The notes under the pieces: generated by a model
The model's database searches: none
Told to the model about the DNA's origin: nothing
What the model saw: only the letters and a program-made list of their open reading frames with translations
Shown: in pieces, positions 8,618 through 16,855 of the stretch
Layout of the letters: the number at the start of each line of letters is the position of its first letter
Numbering within the stretch: position 1 is the first letter of the stretch
Made by a program: the position numbers and the translations under genes
Assembly: GCF_000519045.1 (NCBI RefSeq)
Contig: NZ_KI912532.1
Coordinates: forward strand, 3,029,867 to 3,093,866
Direction: 5' to 3'
Length of the DNA stretch: 64,000 bases
Origin: Dechloromonas agitata is5
Lineage (GTDB): Bacteria > Pseudomonadota > Gammaproteobacteria > Burkholderiales > Rhodocyclaceae

Positions 8618-9112
8618 ATGGGAAATCTCGCCGAAATGAAACACCTGCACCCTGCTCCGCTCCCCGGCGCCCGTCCCCGCCTGCTGATCCCGATTGATGC
8701 CACCGAAGCGTCGCGCTGGGCGCTAGCCTACGCCCGTCGCCTGGCACAGGCCGGCACGCCGCCGGATATCTGCCTGCTGTTTGTCGCCGAGCCAGTGCAC
8801 AGCTGGGAAGTGTTGCGCTTCTATACCGAGGAAGAGGTCCGCCGGCATTTCCAGCAACGCTCGGCCCTCTTTCTCGACGAAGCCGCCGCCCGCCTCCAGG
8901 AAGCCGGGCTCGCCTCGCGCAGTTTCTTCCGCGAGGCGGAGACGGTACCCGGCATCGTCGATCTGGCCGAAGAGCTCGCTTGCACCGAGATCGTCGTGCC
9001 GGCCACGCACTGGCTCGGCGTCTTCCCGACCGGACTGGCCCGCAAGCTGCTCCAGCGCCCGTGCGCCGTTCCGGTCACCCTGGTCCGGGAGGATGGCTCC
9101 ACCGTTGTCTGA
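8618..9112 (+). CDS. Universal stress protein (UspA fold)
   Basis: 164 aa, a single Usp domain. It begins with the beta-1 strand PRLLIPIDATEASRWALAYARRL and ends with IVVPATHWLGVFPTGLARKL before the final strand CAVPVTLV. The usual G-2x-G-9x-G(S/T) ATP loop is degenerate here (no classic GSVS), so nucleotide binding is doubtful. GGAAG precedes the ATG. It is the last gene of the antiporter unit and is followed by a strong terminator. Confidence 0.85.
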   Translation: MGNLAEMKHLHPAPLPGARPRLLIPIDATEASRWALAYARRLAQAGTPPDICLLFVAEPVHSWEVLRFYTEEEVRRHFQQRSALFLDEAAARLQEAGLASRSFFREAETVPGIVDLAEELACTEIVVPATHWLGVFPTGLARKLLQRPCAVPVTLVREDGSTVV

Positions 9113-9144
9113 CCACCACGTTCCCTCGTGGCGGAAATCTCTTT

Positions 9145-9169
9145 GAGGCGGGCAACCGCCTCTTTTTTT
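9145..9169 (+). terminator. Rho-independent terminator after the usp gene
   Basis: Perfect 7-bp stem GAGGCGG/CCGCCTC with a GCAA tetraloop, directly followed by seven T residues. It lies 33 bp after the usp stop. Confidence 0.9.
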
Positions 9170-9487
9170 GTCCGGGGCTCAGATTTCCTTGATCGCCGGC
9201 ACCAGCCGGCTGGTGTGGTGCAGGCGCTCGGCCCTCAGGCGCATGAACTGCAGTGCGAAAACGTGCATCAGGTGCCCCGCCTCACCCTCGCTCAGTGGCC
9301 AACCGGCCGGGTGCCATGCGGAGAGCGTGCGTCGCTTCCATGCCCCGCACTTTGCCGGCCGAACGTTTCCCACCCGTGAAACCGGAGAGACAGGCCAGGC
9401 GACGTGTTTCGTCGATCGGCTTGTCATCGAACTGACAACTGGCTGGCCGAAGCTATCGGCTGTCTGCACTCGCCCAGGTTCGTCACC
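9170..9487. other. Intergenic stretch of about 320 bp with one doubtful small ORF
   Basis: No convincing gene. A minus-strand frame at 9179-9427 (82 codons) could encode a small protein ending HHTSRLVPAIKEI, but it has no ribosome site and is part of a longer frame antisense to the BON gene. The promoter of the BON lipoprotein gene must lie near the right end. Confidence 0.4.
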
Positions 9488-10114
9488 ATGCCCCACACCC
9501 CTTCCCGCCGCCTCCTCGTCACCCTCGCCCTTGCCGCCCCGCTGCTCGGGGCCTGCGTGCCGGCCCTCATCGTCGGCGGGGCTGCCGGCACTGCGATCAG
9601 CTATCACGACCGCCGGTCGACCGGCACCCAGGCCGATGACGAAACGGCGGAATGGAAGGGCCGCAACCGCCTGCCGCCGGGTCTGGGCGAGCGGGCCAAC
9701 ATCAACTTCACGGCCTTCAACCGGCGGCTGCTGGTCTCCGGCGAGGTGCCGGACGAAGCCAGCCGCGAGGCGGTCGGCCGGCTGGCCGCCGGCATCGAAG
9801 GCATCCAGCAGGTGCACAACGAACTGCGGATTGCCCCACCCGCCTCCCTCGGCTCGCGCGGCGACGACGTCTTCATCTCGTCGAAGGTCAAGGCCCGGCT
9901 GCTCGATACCAACCAGGTAGCAAGCAACCACGTCAAGCCGGTGACCGAAGCCGGCGTGCTGTTCCTGATGGGCATCGTCAGCGAGCGGGAGGCTCGGGCC
10001 GCGATCGCGATCGGCCGCACCACGGCCGGCGTGCGCAAGGTGGTGAACCTGTTCGAGGTGCTGCCCGACGACGACATCCGCCGCCTCGACGCGGCTCGCC
10101 TCGGCGGACGCTAG
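9488..10114 (+). CDS. BON-domain lipoprotein (DolP/YraP-like)
   Basis: 208 aa. Lipoprotein signal with the lipobox LLGAC (Cys23) followed by two BON domains, roughly residues 65-120 (INFTAFNRRLLVSGEVPDEA) and 135-195 (SSKVKARLLDTNQV, then GVLFLMGIVSEREA). Twin-BON lipoproteins of this size include E. coli DolP (YraP), an outer-membrane integrity factor. The start was placed at the signal peptide; 28 further upstream codons are open but unlike a leader. It stands alone between two intergenic regions. Confidence 0.85.
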   Translation: MPHTPSRRLLVTLALAAPLLGACVPALIVGGAAGTAISYHDRRSTGTQADDETAEWKGRNRLPPGLGERANINFTAFNRRLLVSGEVPDEASREAVGRLAAGIEGIQQVHNELRIAPPASLGSRGDDVFISSKVKARLLDTNQVASNHVKPVTEAGVLFLMGIVSEREARAAIAIGRTTAGVRKVVNLFEVLPDDDIRRLDAARLGGR

Positions 10115-10263
10115 CAAAATGCTGCGCCGCTGAACAAGGTGGCGGCGAAATCCGCGTTTGGTCTGCGGCCTTCAGGATTCCGGCAGATGGCGCATTGATG
10201 AAATTCGCCAGGCCCCGCGGGATTAGAATGAAGGCAACCAGTCCATCACGAGGGAGACTCGCC

Positions 10264-11901
10264 ATGACCACCCCGTCCGGCAGTGTTCGGGCCAACCTGG
10301 TCGACATCGCGGCCCGGCGCATTTTGGCCGCCGAAATCGGCTGGTCGGCCGGCGTGATCGGGCGCATCGACGAACTGGGTGCCGCAAATCCCGCCTGGCC
10401 CTGCCTGATCCCCGGCTTCATCGATGCCCACGTGCATATCGAAAGCAGCCTGCTCCCCCCGGCTGAATTCGCCCGCCTGGCGGTGCGCCACGGCACGGTG
10501 GCGAGCGTTTCCGATCCGCACGAGATCGCCAACGTGCTGGGCCTCGACGGCGTACGCTGGATGCTGGCCAACGCGGCGCAAACGCCCTTCCATGTACTGT
10601 TCGGCGCGCCGAGTTGCGTCCCGGCGACGGCTTTCGAGACGGCCGGTGCCCGCCTGGGCGTTGCCGACATCGAAACGCTGCTCGCGACGCCGGGCATCGG
10701 CTACCTGTCGGAAGTGATGAACTTCCCCGGCGTGCTGGCCGGCGATCCCGGTTTGCTGGCCATGATCGCCGCCGCCCGCCGGCACGGCCTGCCGGTCGAT
10801 GGCCACGCCCCGGGCCTGAGCGGCGAGGCAGCCGCCGCCTACGCGGCAGCCGGCATCGGCACCGATCACGAGTGCGCGACGCTGGGCGAAGCCGAGGACA
10901 AACTGCGCGCCGGCATGGCGATCCTGATCCGCGAGGGTTCGGCTGCTCGCAACTTTGAAACCCTGCATCCGCTGATCAGCCGCTACCCCGGCCGGATCAT
11001 GCTGTGCACCGACGACTGCCACCCGGACGACCTGGCACGCGGCCATATCGACCGTCTGGTCGCCCGGGCCATCGCCCACGGCCATGACCTGTTTGCCGTG
11101 CTGGAAGCGGCCTGCCTGACGCCACAGCGCCACTACGGCCTGGCCCTCGGCCAACTGCGGGTGGGCGACCCGTTCAACGCCGCCTTGGTCGACAACCTGC
11201 GTGACTTCACCGTCCGCGCCACCTGGCTGGATGGCGAACTGGCCGCGGAAAATGGCCAGACCTGCTTGCCGCCCGTGCCTTGCCAGCCGATCAACCGCTT
11301 CGCCGCCCGTGCGGTGCGCCGCGACGAACTCTGCGTTGCCCCATCCGACGCCGCTCTCAGCCGCGTCATCGCCGCCGAAGACGGCCAGTTGCTGACCCGC
11401 GAATTGCGCCTGCTGCTGCCCGGACCTTCCGTCGCCGACGACGTGCTGCTCATCGCCGTCGTCAATCGCTACACGCCGACCGCCCCGGCGGTGGCGCTGG
11501 TGCGCGGCTTCGGGCTGCAGGCCGGGGCGCTGGCCTCCAGCGTCGCCCACGATTCGCACAACGTCATCGGCGTCGGCTGCGATGCGACCAGCCTGGCGAC
11601 GGCGCTCAATGCCGTCATCGCTGCGCAGGGCGGCTTGGCCCTGGTTGATGGCAACGGCCAGGTCGACTGCCTGCCCCTGCCCATCGCCGGCCTGATGAGC
11701 GACCTGGCCGGCGACACCGTAGCCAGCCACTATGCCGCCCTGAGCGACGGCGTGCGCCACCGCCTCGGCTCGCCGCTGCGGGCGCCGTACATGACGCTTT
11801 CCTTCATGGCCCTGCTGGTCATTCCCGAACTCAAGCTCAGCGACCGCGGCTTGTTCGACGGCCGCGCCTTCGCCCTGACGGAGGTGGCATGCCCCGCCTG
11901 A
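10264..11901 (+). CDS. ade: Adenine deaminase
   Basis: 545 aa, normal length for Ade. It converts adenine to hypoxanthine and ammonia using a metal centre of the amidohydrolase superfamily. Diagnostic motifs: PGFIDAHVHIESSLL with metal ligands His57 and His59, SVSDPHEIANVLG, the VDGHAPGLSG segment and LCTDDCHPDDL. GAGGGAG lies before the ATG. It overlaps xdhA by 13 bp, so adenine would pass through hypoxanthine straight to xanthine dehydrogenase encoded by the same operon. Confidence 0.93.
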   Translation: MTTPSGSVRANLVDIAARRILAAEIGWSAGVIGRIDELGAANPAWPCLIPGFIDAHVHIESSLLPPAEFARLAVRHGTVASVSDPHEIANVLGLDGVRWMLANAAQTPFHVLFGAPSCVPATAFETAGARLGVADIETLLATPGIGYLSEVMNFPGVLAGDPGLLAMIAAARRHGLPVDGHAPGLSGEAAAAYAAAGIGTDHECATLGEAEDKLRAGMAILIREGSAARNFETLHPLISRYPGRIMLCTDDCHPDDLARGHIDRLVARAIAHGHDLFAVLEAACLTPQRHYGLALGQLRVGDPFNAALVDNLRDFTVRATWLDGELAAENGQTCLPPVPCQPINRFAARAVRRDELCVAPSDAALSRVIAAEDGQLLTRELRLLLPGPSVADDVLLIAVVNRYTPTAPAVALVRGFGLQAGALASSVAHDSHNVIGVGCDATSLATALNAVIAAQGGLALVDGNGQVDCLPLPIAGLMSDLAGDTVASHYAALSDGVRHRLGSPLRAPYMTLSFMALLVIPELKLSDRGLFDGRAFALTEVACPA

Positions 11902-13280
11902 TGCTCAACAGTCGCTGGGTGGACTTGCCGGCAGCGGCCGATACCAGCCTGCTCGACTTTCTGCGCCAGGATCGGGGGCTGACTGCCGCCAAGCCAGCCT
12001 GCGGCAGTGGCGACTGCAGCGCCTGCCTGGTGCTGGTCGGCGAAATCGAAGCCGGCCACACGACACCGCATTACCGCGCCCTGAGCGCCTGCCTGCTGAC
12101 CACCGGCCAGGTTGCCGACTGCCACGTCATCACCGCCGAAGGCCTCAATGGCGACCAACTGACCCCGGTGCAGCAAGCGCTGGTCGACCAGGGTGGCGTG
12201 CAATGCGGTTATTGCATCCCCGGCCTGGTCGTCGCGCTGACCGGCGCCCTGCTCAACGGCCAGCCCCTGGCCGATGCCGCCGGCGGCAACCTCTGTCGCT
12301 GCACCGGCTACGGCGGCATTCGCCGGGCGATGGCGGCCATCCGCAACCATCTGCCGAGCGGGCCGTTCAGCCTCGACCAGGCGGCCGACCTCGGCCTGCT
12401 GCCGCCGGCCGTCGCCCAGGCCGGGCATGCCTTGCGCGTGCCCTATGGCGAACTGCTGCATTTCCCCGACCAGGAGGCGGTGATCGCCGGCGATACCGAC
12501 TGGTCGGTGCAGCACCCGCACCGCGTCGGCGGCCAAAGCCTGCTGCAACTGCACCACCTGCCCGGCCTGCGCCGCATCGAAGCGACTGCCGATGGCCTGC
12601 GCCTGGGCGCCGCCGTCACCATCGAGGAATTCCAGCGTCACCCGACGATTGCCGCCAACTGGCCGGACCTGCCGCATTTCCTGAGCTTTTTCGCGTCGCC
12701 CGCCGTGCGGGCCAGCGCCACCCTGGGCGGCAACCTGGTCAATGCCTCGCCGGTTGCCGACATGGCCGTGATCCTGCTCGCCCTCGGTGCCGAATTGACG
12801 CTGGCCGGCCCGCAGGGCGAACGCCGCCTGCCACTGGCCGATTTCTACCTCGGCTTCCATCGCACCGGTTTGCACGCCCATGAACTGGTCACCGCCATTC
12901 ACCTTCCGCACAGCCACCGCGGCGCCTGGCGCCTGCATGCGGAGAAAGTGGCGCGGCGCGAGCATGACGATATCGCCAGCATCAATTCCGCCCTGCTGCT
13001 CGGGCCGGGCGAAGCCGGACATTTTGGTGCCGTGCGACTGAGCGCCGGCGGTGTCGGGCCGGTCCCGATGCTGCTGCCGAAAACCGCCGAGTTCCTGGTC
13101 GGCAAGCCGATCACGCCGGCCACGGTGCGCGCCGCCAGCCAACTGCTCGGCCGCGAGGTAGCGCCGCACAGCGGCCCGCGCGGCAGCACCGCCTACAAGC
13201 GCCGCTTGCTGCAACACCTGCTGGTCGGACACCTGACTGCCCTCTGCCCGCAACTCCATTTCGCCGACTGCCTGCGATGA
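11889..13280 (+). CDS. xdhA: Xanthine dehydrogenase small subunit (2Fe-2S and FAD domains)
   Basis: 463 aa. Carries electrons from the molybdenum subunit to NAD+. The N-terminal ferredoxin domain has Cys38, Cys43, Cys46 and Cys68. The second all-helical 2Fe-2S domain has QCGYC (Cys106, Cys109) and CRC (Cys136, Cys138). The FAD-binding domain of the molybdopterin dehydrogenase type spans about 180-350 (VIAGDTDWSVQ, ASATLGGNLVNASPVADM), with the CO dehydrogenase flavoprotein C-terminal domain after it. The gene overlaps ade and xdhB, consistent with coupled translation. Confidence 0.93.
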   Translation: MPRLMLNSRWVDLPAAADTSLLDFLRQDRGLTAAKPACGSGDCSACLVLVGEIEAGHTTPHYRALSACLLTTGQVADCHVITAEGLNGDQLTPVQQALVDQGGVQCGYCIPGLVVALTGALLNGQPLADAAGGNLCRCTGYGGIRRAMAAIRNHLPSGPFSLDQAADLGLLPPAVAQAGHALRVPYGELLHFPDQEAVIAGDTDWSVQHPHRVGGQSLLQLHHLPGLRRIEATADGLRLGAAVTIEEFQRHPTIAANWPDLPHFLSFFASPAVRASATLGGNLVNASPVADMAVILLALGAELTLAGPQGERRLPLADFYLGFHRTGLHAHELVTAIHLPHSHRGAWRLHAEKVARREHDDIASINSALLLGPGEAGHFGAVRLSAGGVGPVPMLLPKTAEFLVGKPITPATVRAASQLLGREVAPHSGPRGSTAYKRRLLQHLLVGHLTALCPQLHFADCLR

Positions 13281-15520
13281 CCTACTCGCCTCTCGCCCTG
13301 CTGGCCCGCGGCGAAGCCCGCTTCACGGGCGACCTGCCGCTGCCGCCGGGCACCCTGCACGCCATGGTCGCCACATCGCCGCAGGCCCATGCCTGCTTCA
13401 ACGGCATCGACCGCAGCGCCGCGCTGGCCGAACCGGGCGTCGTCGCGGTGCTGACCGCGGCCGACATCCCCGGCACCAACGACATCGGCAACCTGTTCCG
13501 TGGCGAACCGCTGCTGGCAGTTGAGGAAGTACATTGTGTCGGCGAGCCCTACGCCCTGGTCGTCGCCGACAGCGCCGATGCCGCCTGGCGCGGCGCCCGG
13601 GAACTCCGTGCCGACTGGCAGCCGCTGCCGGCCATTTTCGATGCCCGCGCCGCCTACGCCGCCGGCCAGCTGATCCAGCCGCCGCGCACCTTCGCGCTGG
13701 GCGATGTCGATGCCGCCTGGGCCAGCTGCACCACCGTCGTCAGCGGCCGCGTCGAACTCGGCTCAGCCGAGCATGTGTATATGGAAACCCAGTGTGCGCT
13801 GGCCATCCCGCGCGACGACGGCGGCTTGAAAATCCATTCCGCCACCCAGTCGCCGAGCGGCGTGCACAAGGCGGTCGCCGCCATCAGCGGGCTGCCCATG
13901 CACCTGATCGAAGTCGAGGTCGAGCGCCTGGGCGGCGGCTTCGGCGGCAAGGAGGAGCAGGCCACGCCGTGGGCCTGCCTCGCCGCGCTGGCCGCCCTGC
14001 GCCTGCGCCGGCCGGTGCGCCTGCAACTCGATCGCCCGGACGACATGCGGCTGACCGGCAAACGCCACCCCTATTCCGCCGACTACCGCCTCGGGCTCGA
14101 TGCGCAGGGCAATTTCCTGGCCTACGAGGCCACGCTCTACCAGAACGCCGGCTGCACCGCCGACCTGTCCACGGCCATTCTCGAACGCTCGCTGTTCCAC
14201 GCCACCAACGCCTACCGCCTGCCCAACGTCCGCGTCACCGCCGCCAGTTGCCGCACCAACCTGCCGTCGAACACGGCCTTCCGCGGCTTTGGGGCACCGC
14301 AGGCGATCTTCGTCCTCGAAGCCGCCATCCGCCGGGCCGCCCGGCAACTGGGCATCACGCCGGAAAGCCTGCAACGGCAGAACCTGCTGCACACCGGCGA
14401 TGCCTTTCCTTACGGCATGACGGCCGCCGACGACCGGGCGACCGCCTGCTGGGACGAACTGAGCAGCCATTTCGACCTGGCCGGCCGCCAGCAGGCCATC
14501 GCCCAGTTCAACGCCAGCGGCGGCCCGCTGCGCAAGGGCCTGACCGTGGTGCCAGTGTGCTTCGGCATTTCCTTCGCCGCCACCCTGCTCAACCAGGCCG
14601 AGGCGCTGTTGCATGTCTACGCCGACGGTTCGGTCAGCATCACGACCGGCGCCGTCGACATGGGACAAGGCGTACAGCACCGGATTCGCCGCGTCGTCGC
14701 GCTCACGCTCGGCGTCGACGAGGCCCGCGTCCATGTCGCCAGCACCAGCACACGCAGCGTCGCCAATGTCTCACCGACCGCCGCCAGCACCGGTGCCGAC
14801 CTCAATGGTGAAGCGGCCCGCCAGGCGGCCTTGCGCATCCTGGCGGGCCTGCGCCCGCTGGCAGCCGAACTGCTCGCCTGCCCGCCCGCGGCGGTGGTTT
14901 TCGCCCACGATGCGGCGACGCAAGCCGATGGCCGACGCATCGCCTGGCCCGAACTGATCGTCGCCGCCTACGCCCGTCGCGTACCACTGTCGGCCCTGGC
15001 CCACTACGCCACGCCCGGCCTGCATTTCGACCCCTCCGCCAACCAGGGTCGGCCGTTTGCCTACCACGTCATGGGCGCGGCGCTGGTCGAAGCGACGGTG
15101 GATGTCTTGCGCGGCACCGGCCGCATCGACCGCGTCGCCGTGGTGCACGACGTTGGCCTCAGCCTGGACCCGACCCTCGACCGCGGCCAGATCGAAGGTG
15201 CCATCGTCCAGGGCATCGGCTGGATGACCAGCGAGGAAATCCTGTACGACGAAAACGGCCGTCTGCTGACCGACACGCTCGCCAGCTACAAGATTCCCGA
15301 TCTCTACGATGCCCCGGCCATCGACATCCGGCTGCGTCAGGATGCCGGAGCGGCCGGCCTGCTCGGCAGCAAGGCGGTTGGCGAGCCCCCCTTGATTTAT
15401 GGCCTGGGCGCCTATTTCGCCCTGCGCGCCGCCATGGCCGCGTGGCGCCCCTTGCCGGACGAGGTGCAGCAAACGCCGCTGACCGCCGAGCGCATCTTCA
15501 CGCAGTTGCACGACCTATGA
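13277..15520 (+). CDS. xdhB: Xanthine dehydrogenase large subunit (molybdopterin-binding)
   Basis: 747 aa, the molybdenum-cofactor catalytic subunit oxidising hypoxanthine to xanthine and urate. Motifs of the family are present: VERLGGGFGGKEEQA in the first cofactor contact, FRGFGAPQA, GAVDMGQGVQ and the C-terminal KAVGEPPL carrying the catalytic glutamate. It begins four bases before the xdhA stop and ends in an ATGA overlap with the following small membrane-protein gene. Confidence 0.93.
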   Translation: MTYSPLALLARGEARFTGDLPLPPGTLHAMVATSPQAHACFNGIDRSAALAEPGVVAVLTAADIPGTNDIGNLFRGEPLLAVEEVHCVGEPYALVVADSADAAWRGARELRADWQPLPAIFDARAAYAAGQLIQPPRTFALGDVDAAWASCTTVVSGRVELGSAEHVYMETQCALAIPRDDGGLKIHSATQSPSGVHKAVAAISGLPMHLIEVEVERLGGGFGGKEEQATPWACLAALAALRLRRPVRLQLDRPDDMRLTGKRHPYSADYRLGLDAQGNFLAYEATLYQNAGCTADLSTAILERSLFHATNAYRLPNVRVTAASCRTNLPSNTAFRGFGAPQAIFVLEAAIRRAARQLGITPESLQRQNLLHTGDAFPYGMTAADDRATACWDELSSHFDLAGRQQAIAQFNASGGPLRKGLTVVPVCFGISFAATLLNQAEALLHVYADGSVSITTGAVDMGQGVQHRIRRVVALTLGVDEARVHVASTSTRSVANVSPTAASTGADLNGEAARQAALRILAGLRPLAAELLACPPAAVVFAHDAATQADGRRIAWPELIVAAYARRVPLSALAHYATPGLHFDPSANQGRPFAYHVMGAALVEATVDVLRGTGRIDRVAVVHDVGLSLDPTLDRGQIEGAIVQGIGWMTSEEILYDENGRLLTDTLASYKIPDLYDAPAIDIRLRQDAGAAGLLGSKAVGEPPLIYGLGAYFALRAAMAAWRPLPDEVQQTPLTAERIFTQLHDL

Positions 15521-16005
15521 AATGGCCGGCACCTGCCGGCGACATCCTGCGCGTCGGCCTCATTTACGGCAGCGGCGACCTGCTGGCCAGCCTGATCAGC
15601 GGCGGCTTTTCGCCCGCCCGGGCGATCGGCATGACACTGATCGGCAGCCTGCTCTACGCCCCGGAAATCCACACCTGGTTCGGCTGGCTGGCCAAACGCT
15701 ACCCGGAACCGGCCAGCCCCGGCCAACGCTGGCAACGCGCGGCGCTCGCCTGGTGCTGGTTCAATCCGCTGTGGATTGCCCGCCACGCGTTGTTCATCCG
15801 CCTGCTGGGCGGGCGAACGAGCGAGATCGACTTCAGCCTGCTGACCATAGGCGCCACCTCCTTCGCGCTGAACATGCCGGTCGCCCTGGCCGCCAACTAC
15901 CTGATCCAGAACCGCCTGGCACTGCACTGGCGAGTGATCGCCAGCGCCGGTTTTTCGGCGATCATGGCGGTCTATTACGCAATGAGCGAGGTGTGGTTTG
16001 GCTGA
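15517..16005 (+). CDS. Small membrane protein inside the xdh operon, weakly Mpv17/PMP22-like
   Basis: 162 aa. The start overlaps the xdhB stop (ATGA). About four hydrophobic segments. The order YGSGDLLASL, then ARAIGMTLIGSLLYAPEIHTW and GWLAKRYP, recalls the GD...R....G....GP..H.WY pattern of Mpv17/PMP22 family proteins, but the match is weak and made by eye. Placed between xdhB and xdhC, it is probably co-translated with them. A role in purine or urate movement is only a guess. Confidence 0.7.
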   Translation: MKWPAPAGDILRVGLIYGSGDLLASLISGGFSPARAIGMTLIGSLLYAPEIHTWFGWLAKRYPEPASPGQRWQRAALAWCWFNPLWIARHALFIRLLGGRTSEIDFSLLTIGATSFALNMPVALAANYLIQNRLALHWRVIASAGFSAIMAVYYAMSEVWFG

Positions 16006-16855
16006 ACGGGAAATCTGGCCGGCGCTGCAGCACGAACTCGCGGCCGGCCGCGCCGGCGCCCTGCTCGTCGTGTCCGAACACCGGGGCAGTTCGCCCGGCC
16101 GCCAGGGGATGCTGATGGCGGTCAGCCGGCATGGCCCGCTCGCCGGAACGATTGGTGGCGGCCAGGCCGAAACCACGCTGGTCGCCGCCGCGCAAGCCGC
16201 CCTGCAGGCCGAAAACCTGCAGCCTTGGCGCCAGACGCTAATCCATCACACCACGGACAGCAACGCCTCCGGCATGATCTGCGGCGGCCAGCAGACCGTT
16301 GTCGTCGGCTTCTGGCAACCCGGCCAGGCTCTCCCGGCAACGGGCGAGCCCTGGTCGATCATTGGCGACGGCTGGGCTTACCATCACACGCCCCCGCGGA
16401 AATTCACCGCCTGCCTGATCGGCGGCGGCCATGTCAGCCTCGCCCTATCGCGGCTGCTCGACCGGCTGGATTTCCGGGTACAGGTTTTCGAGGAACGCCC
16501 AGGCATCGCCACCTTTGTCGCCAACACCGCCGCCCACGAAAAACACCACACGCCCTATGGCAGCCTGGCCGATCAAGTACCCGAAGGCGACAGGGTCTTC
16601 GTCGCCATCATGACCCACAGCCACGAACGCGATGCCGTCGCCCTGCGCGCCCTGGTCGGCCGCCCGTTCGGCTACCTCGGCCTGCTCGGCAGCCGGCACA
16701 AGCTCAAGTCATTGCTGGCCGGCGAGGCACAGCCCGATTTCCTGCGCGCCCCGATGGGCCTGCCCATCGGCAGCCACACGGCGGAGGAAATCGCCGTCAG
16801 CATCGCCGCCGAAATGGTGGCCGTTCGGCACGCCGTCGCCGGAAACGGCGGCTAA
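15998..16855 (+). CDS. xdhC: Xanthine dehydrogenase accessory protein XdhC
   Basis: 285 aa. XdhC binds the sulfurated molybdenum cofactor and inserts it into XdhB. N-terminal XdhC/CoxI domain: VSEHRGSSPGRQGMLM and GTIGGGQAET. C-terminal Rossmann XdhC domain: FTACLIGGGHVSLAL, VFVAIMTHSHERD and FGYLGLLGSRHK. The frame opens with TTG at 15998, eight bases before the previous stop and just after a GCGAGG sequence, so a TTG start is the best choice. It ends four bases into the convergent TRAP permease gene. Confidence 0.88.
   Translation: MAEREIWPALQHELAAGRAGALLVVSEHRGSSPGRQGMLMAVSRHGPLAGTIGGGQAETTLVAAAQAALQAENLQPWRQTLIHHTTDSNASGMICGGQQTVVVGFWQPGQALPATGEPWSIIGDGWAYHHTPPRKFTACLIGGGHVSLALSRLLDRLDFRVQVFEERPGIATFVANTAAHEKHHTPYGSLADQVPEGDRVFVAIMTHSHERDAVALRALVGRPFGYLGLLGSRHKLKSLLAGEAQPDFLRAPMGLPIGSHTAEEIAVSIAAEMVAVRHAVAGNGG

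Noticed and set aside
10246..11760. Long minus-strand ORF opposite ade
   Set aside because: Shadow of a GC-rich coding strand; composition is His/Gln/Gly-rich and no domain is visible.
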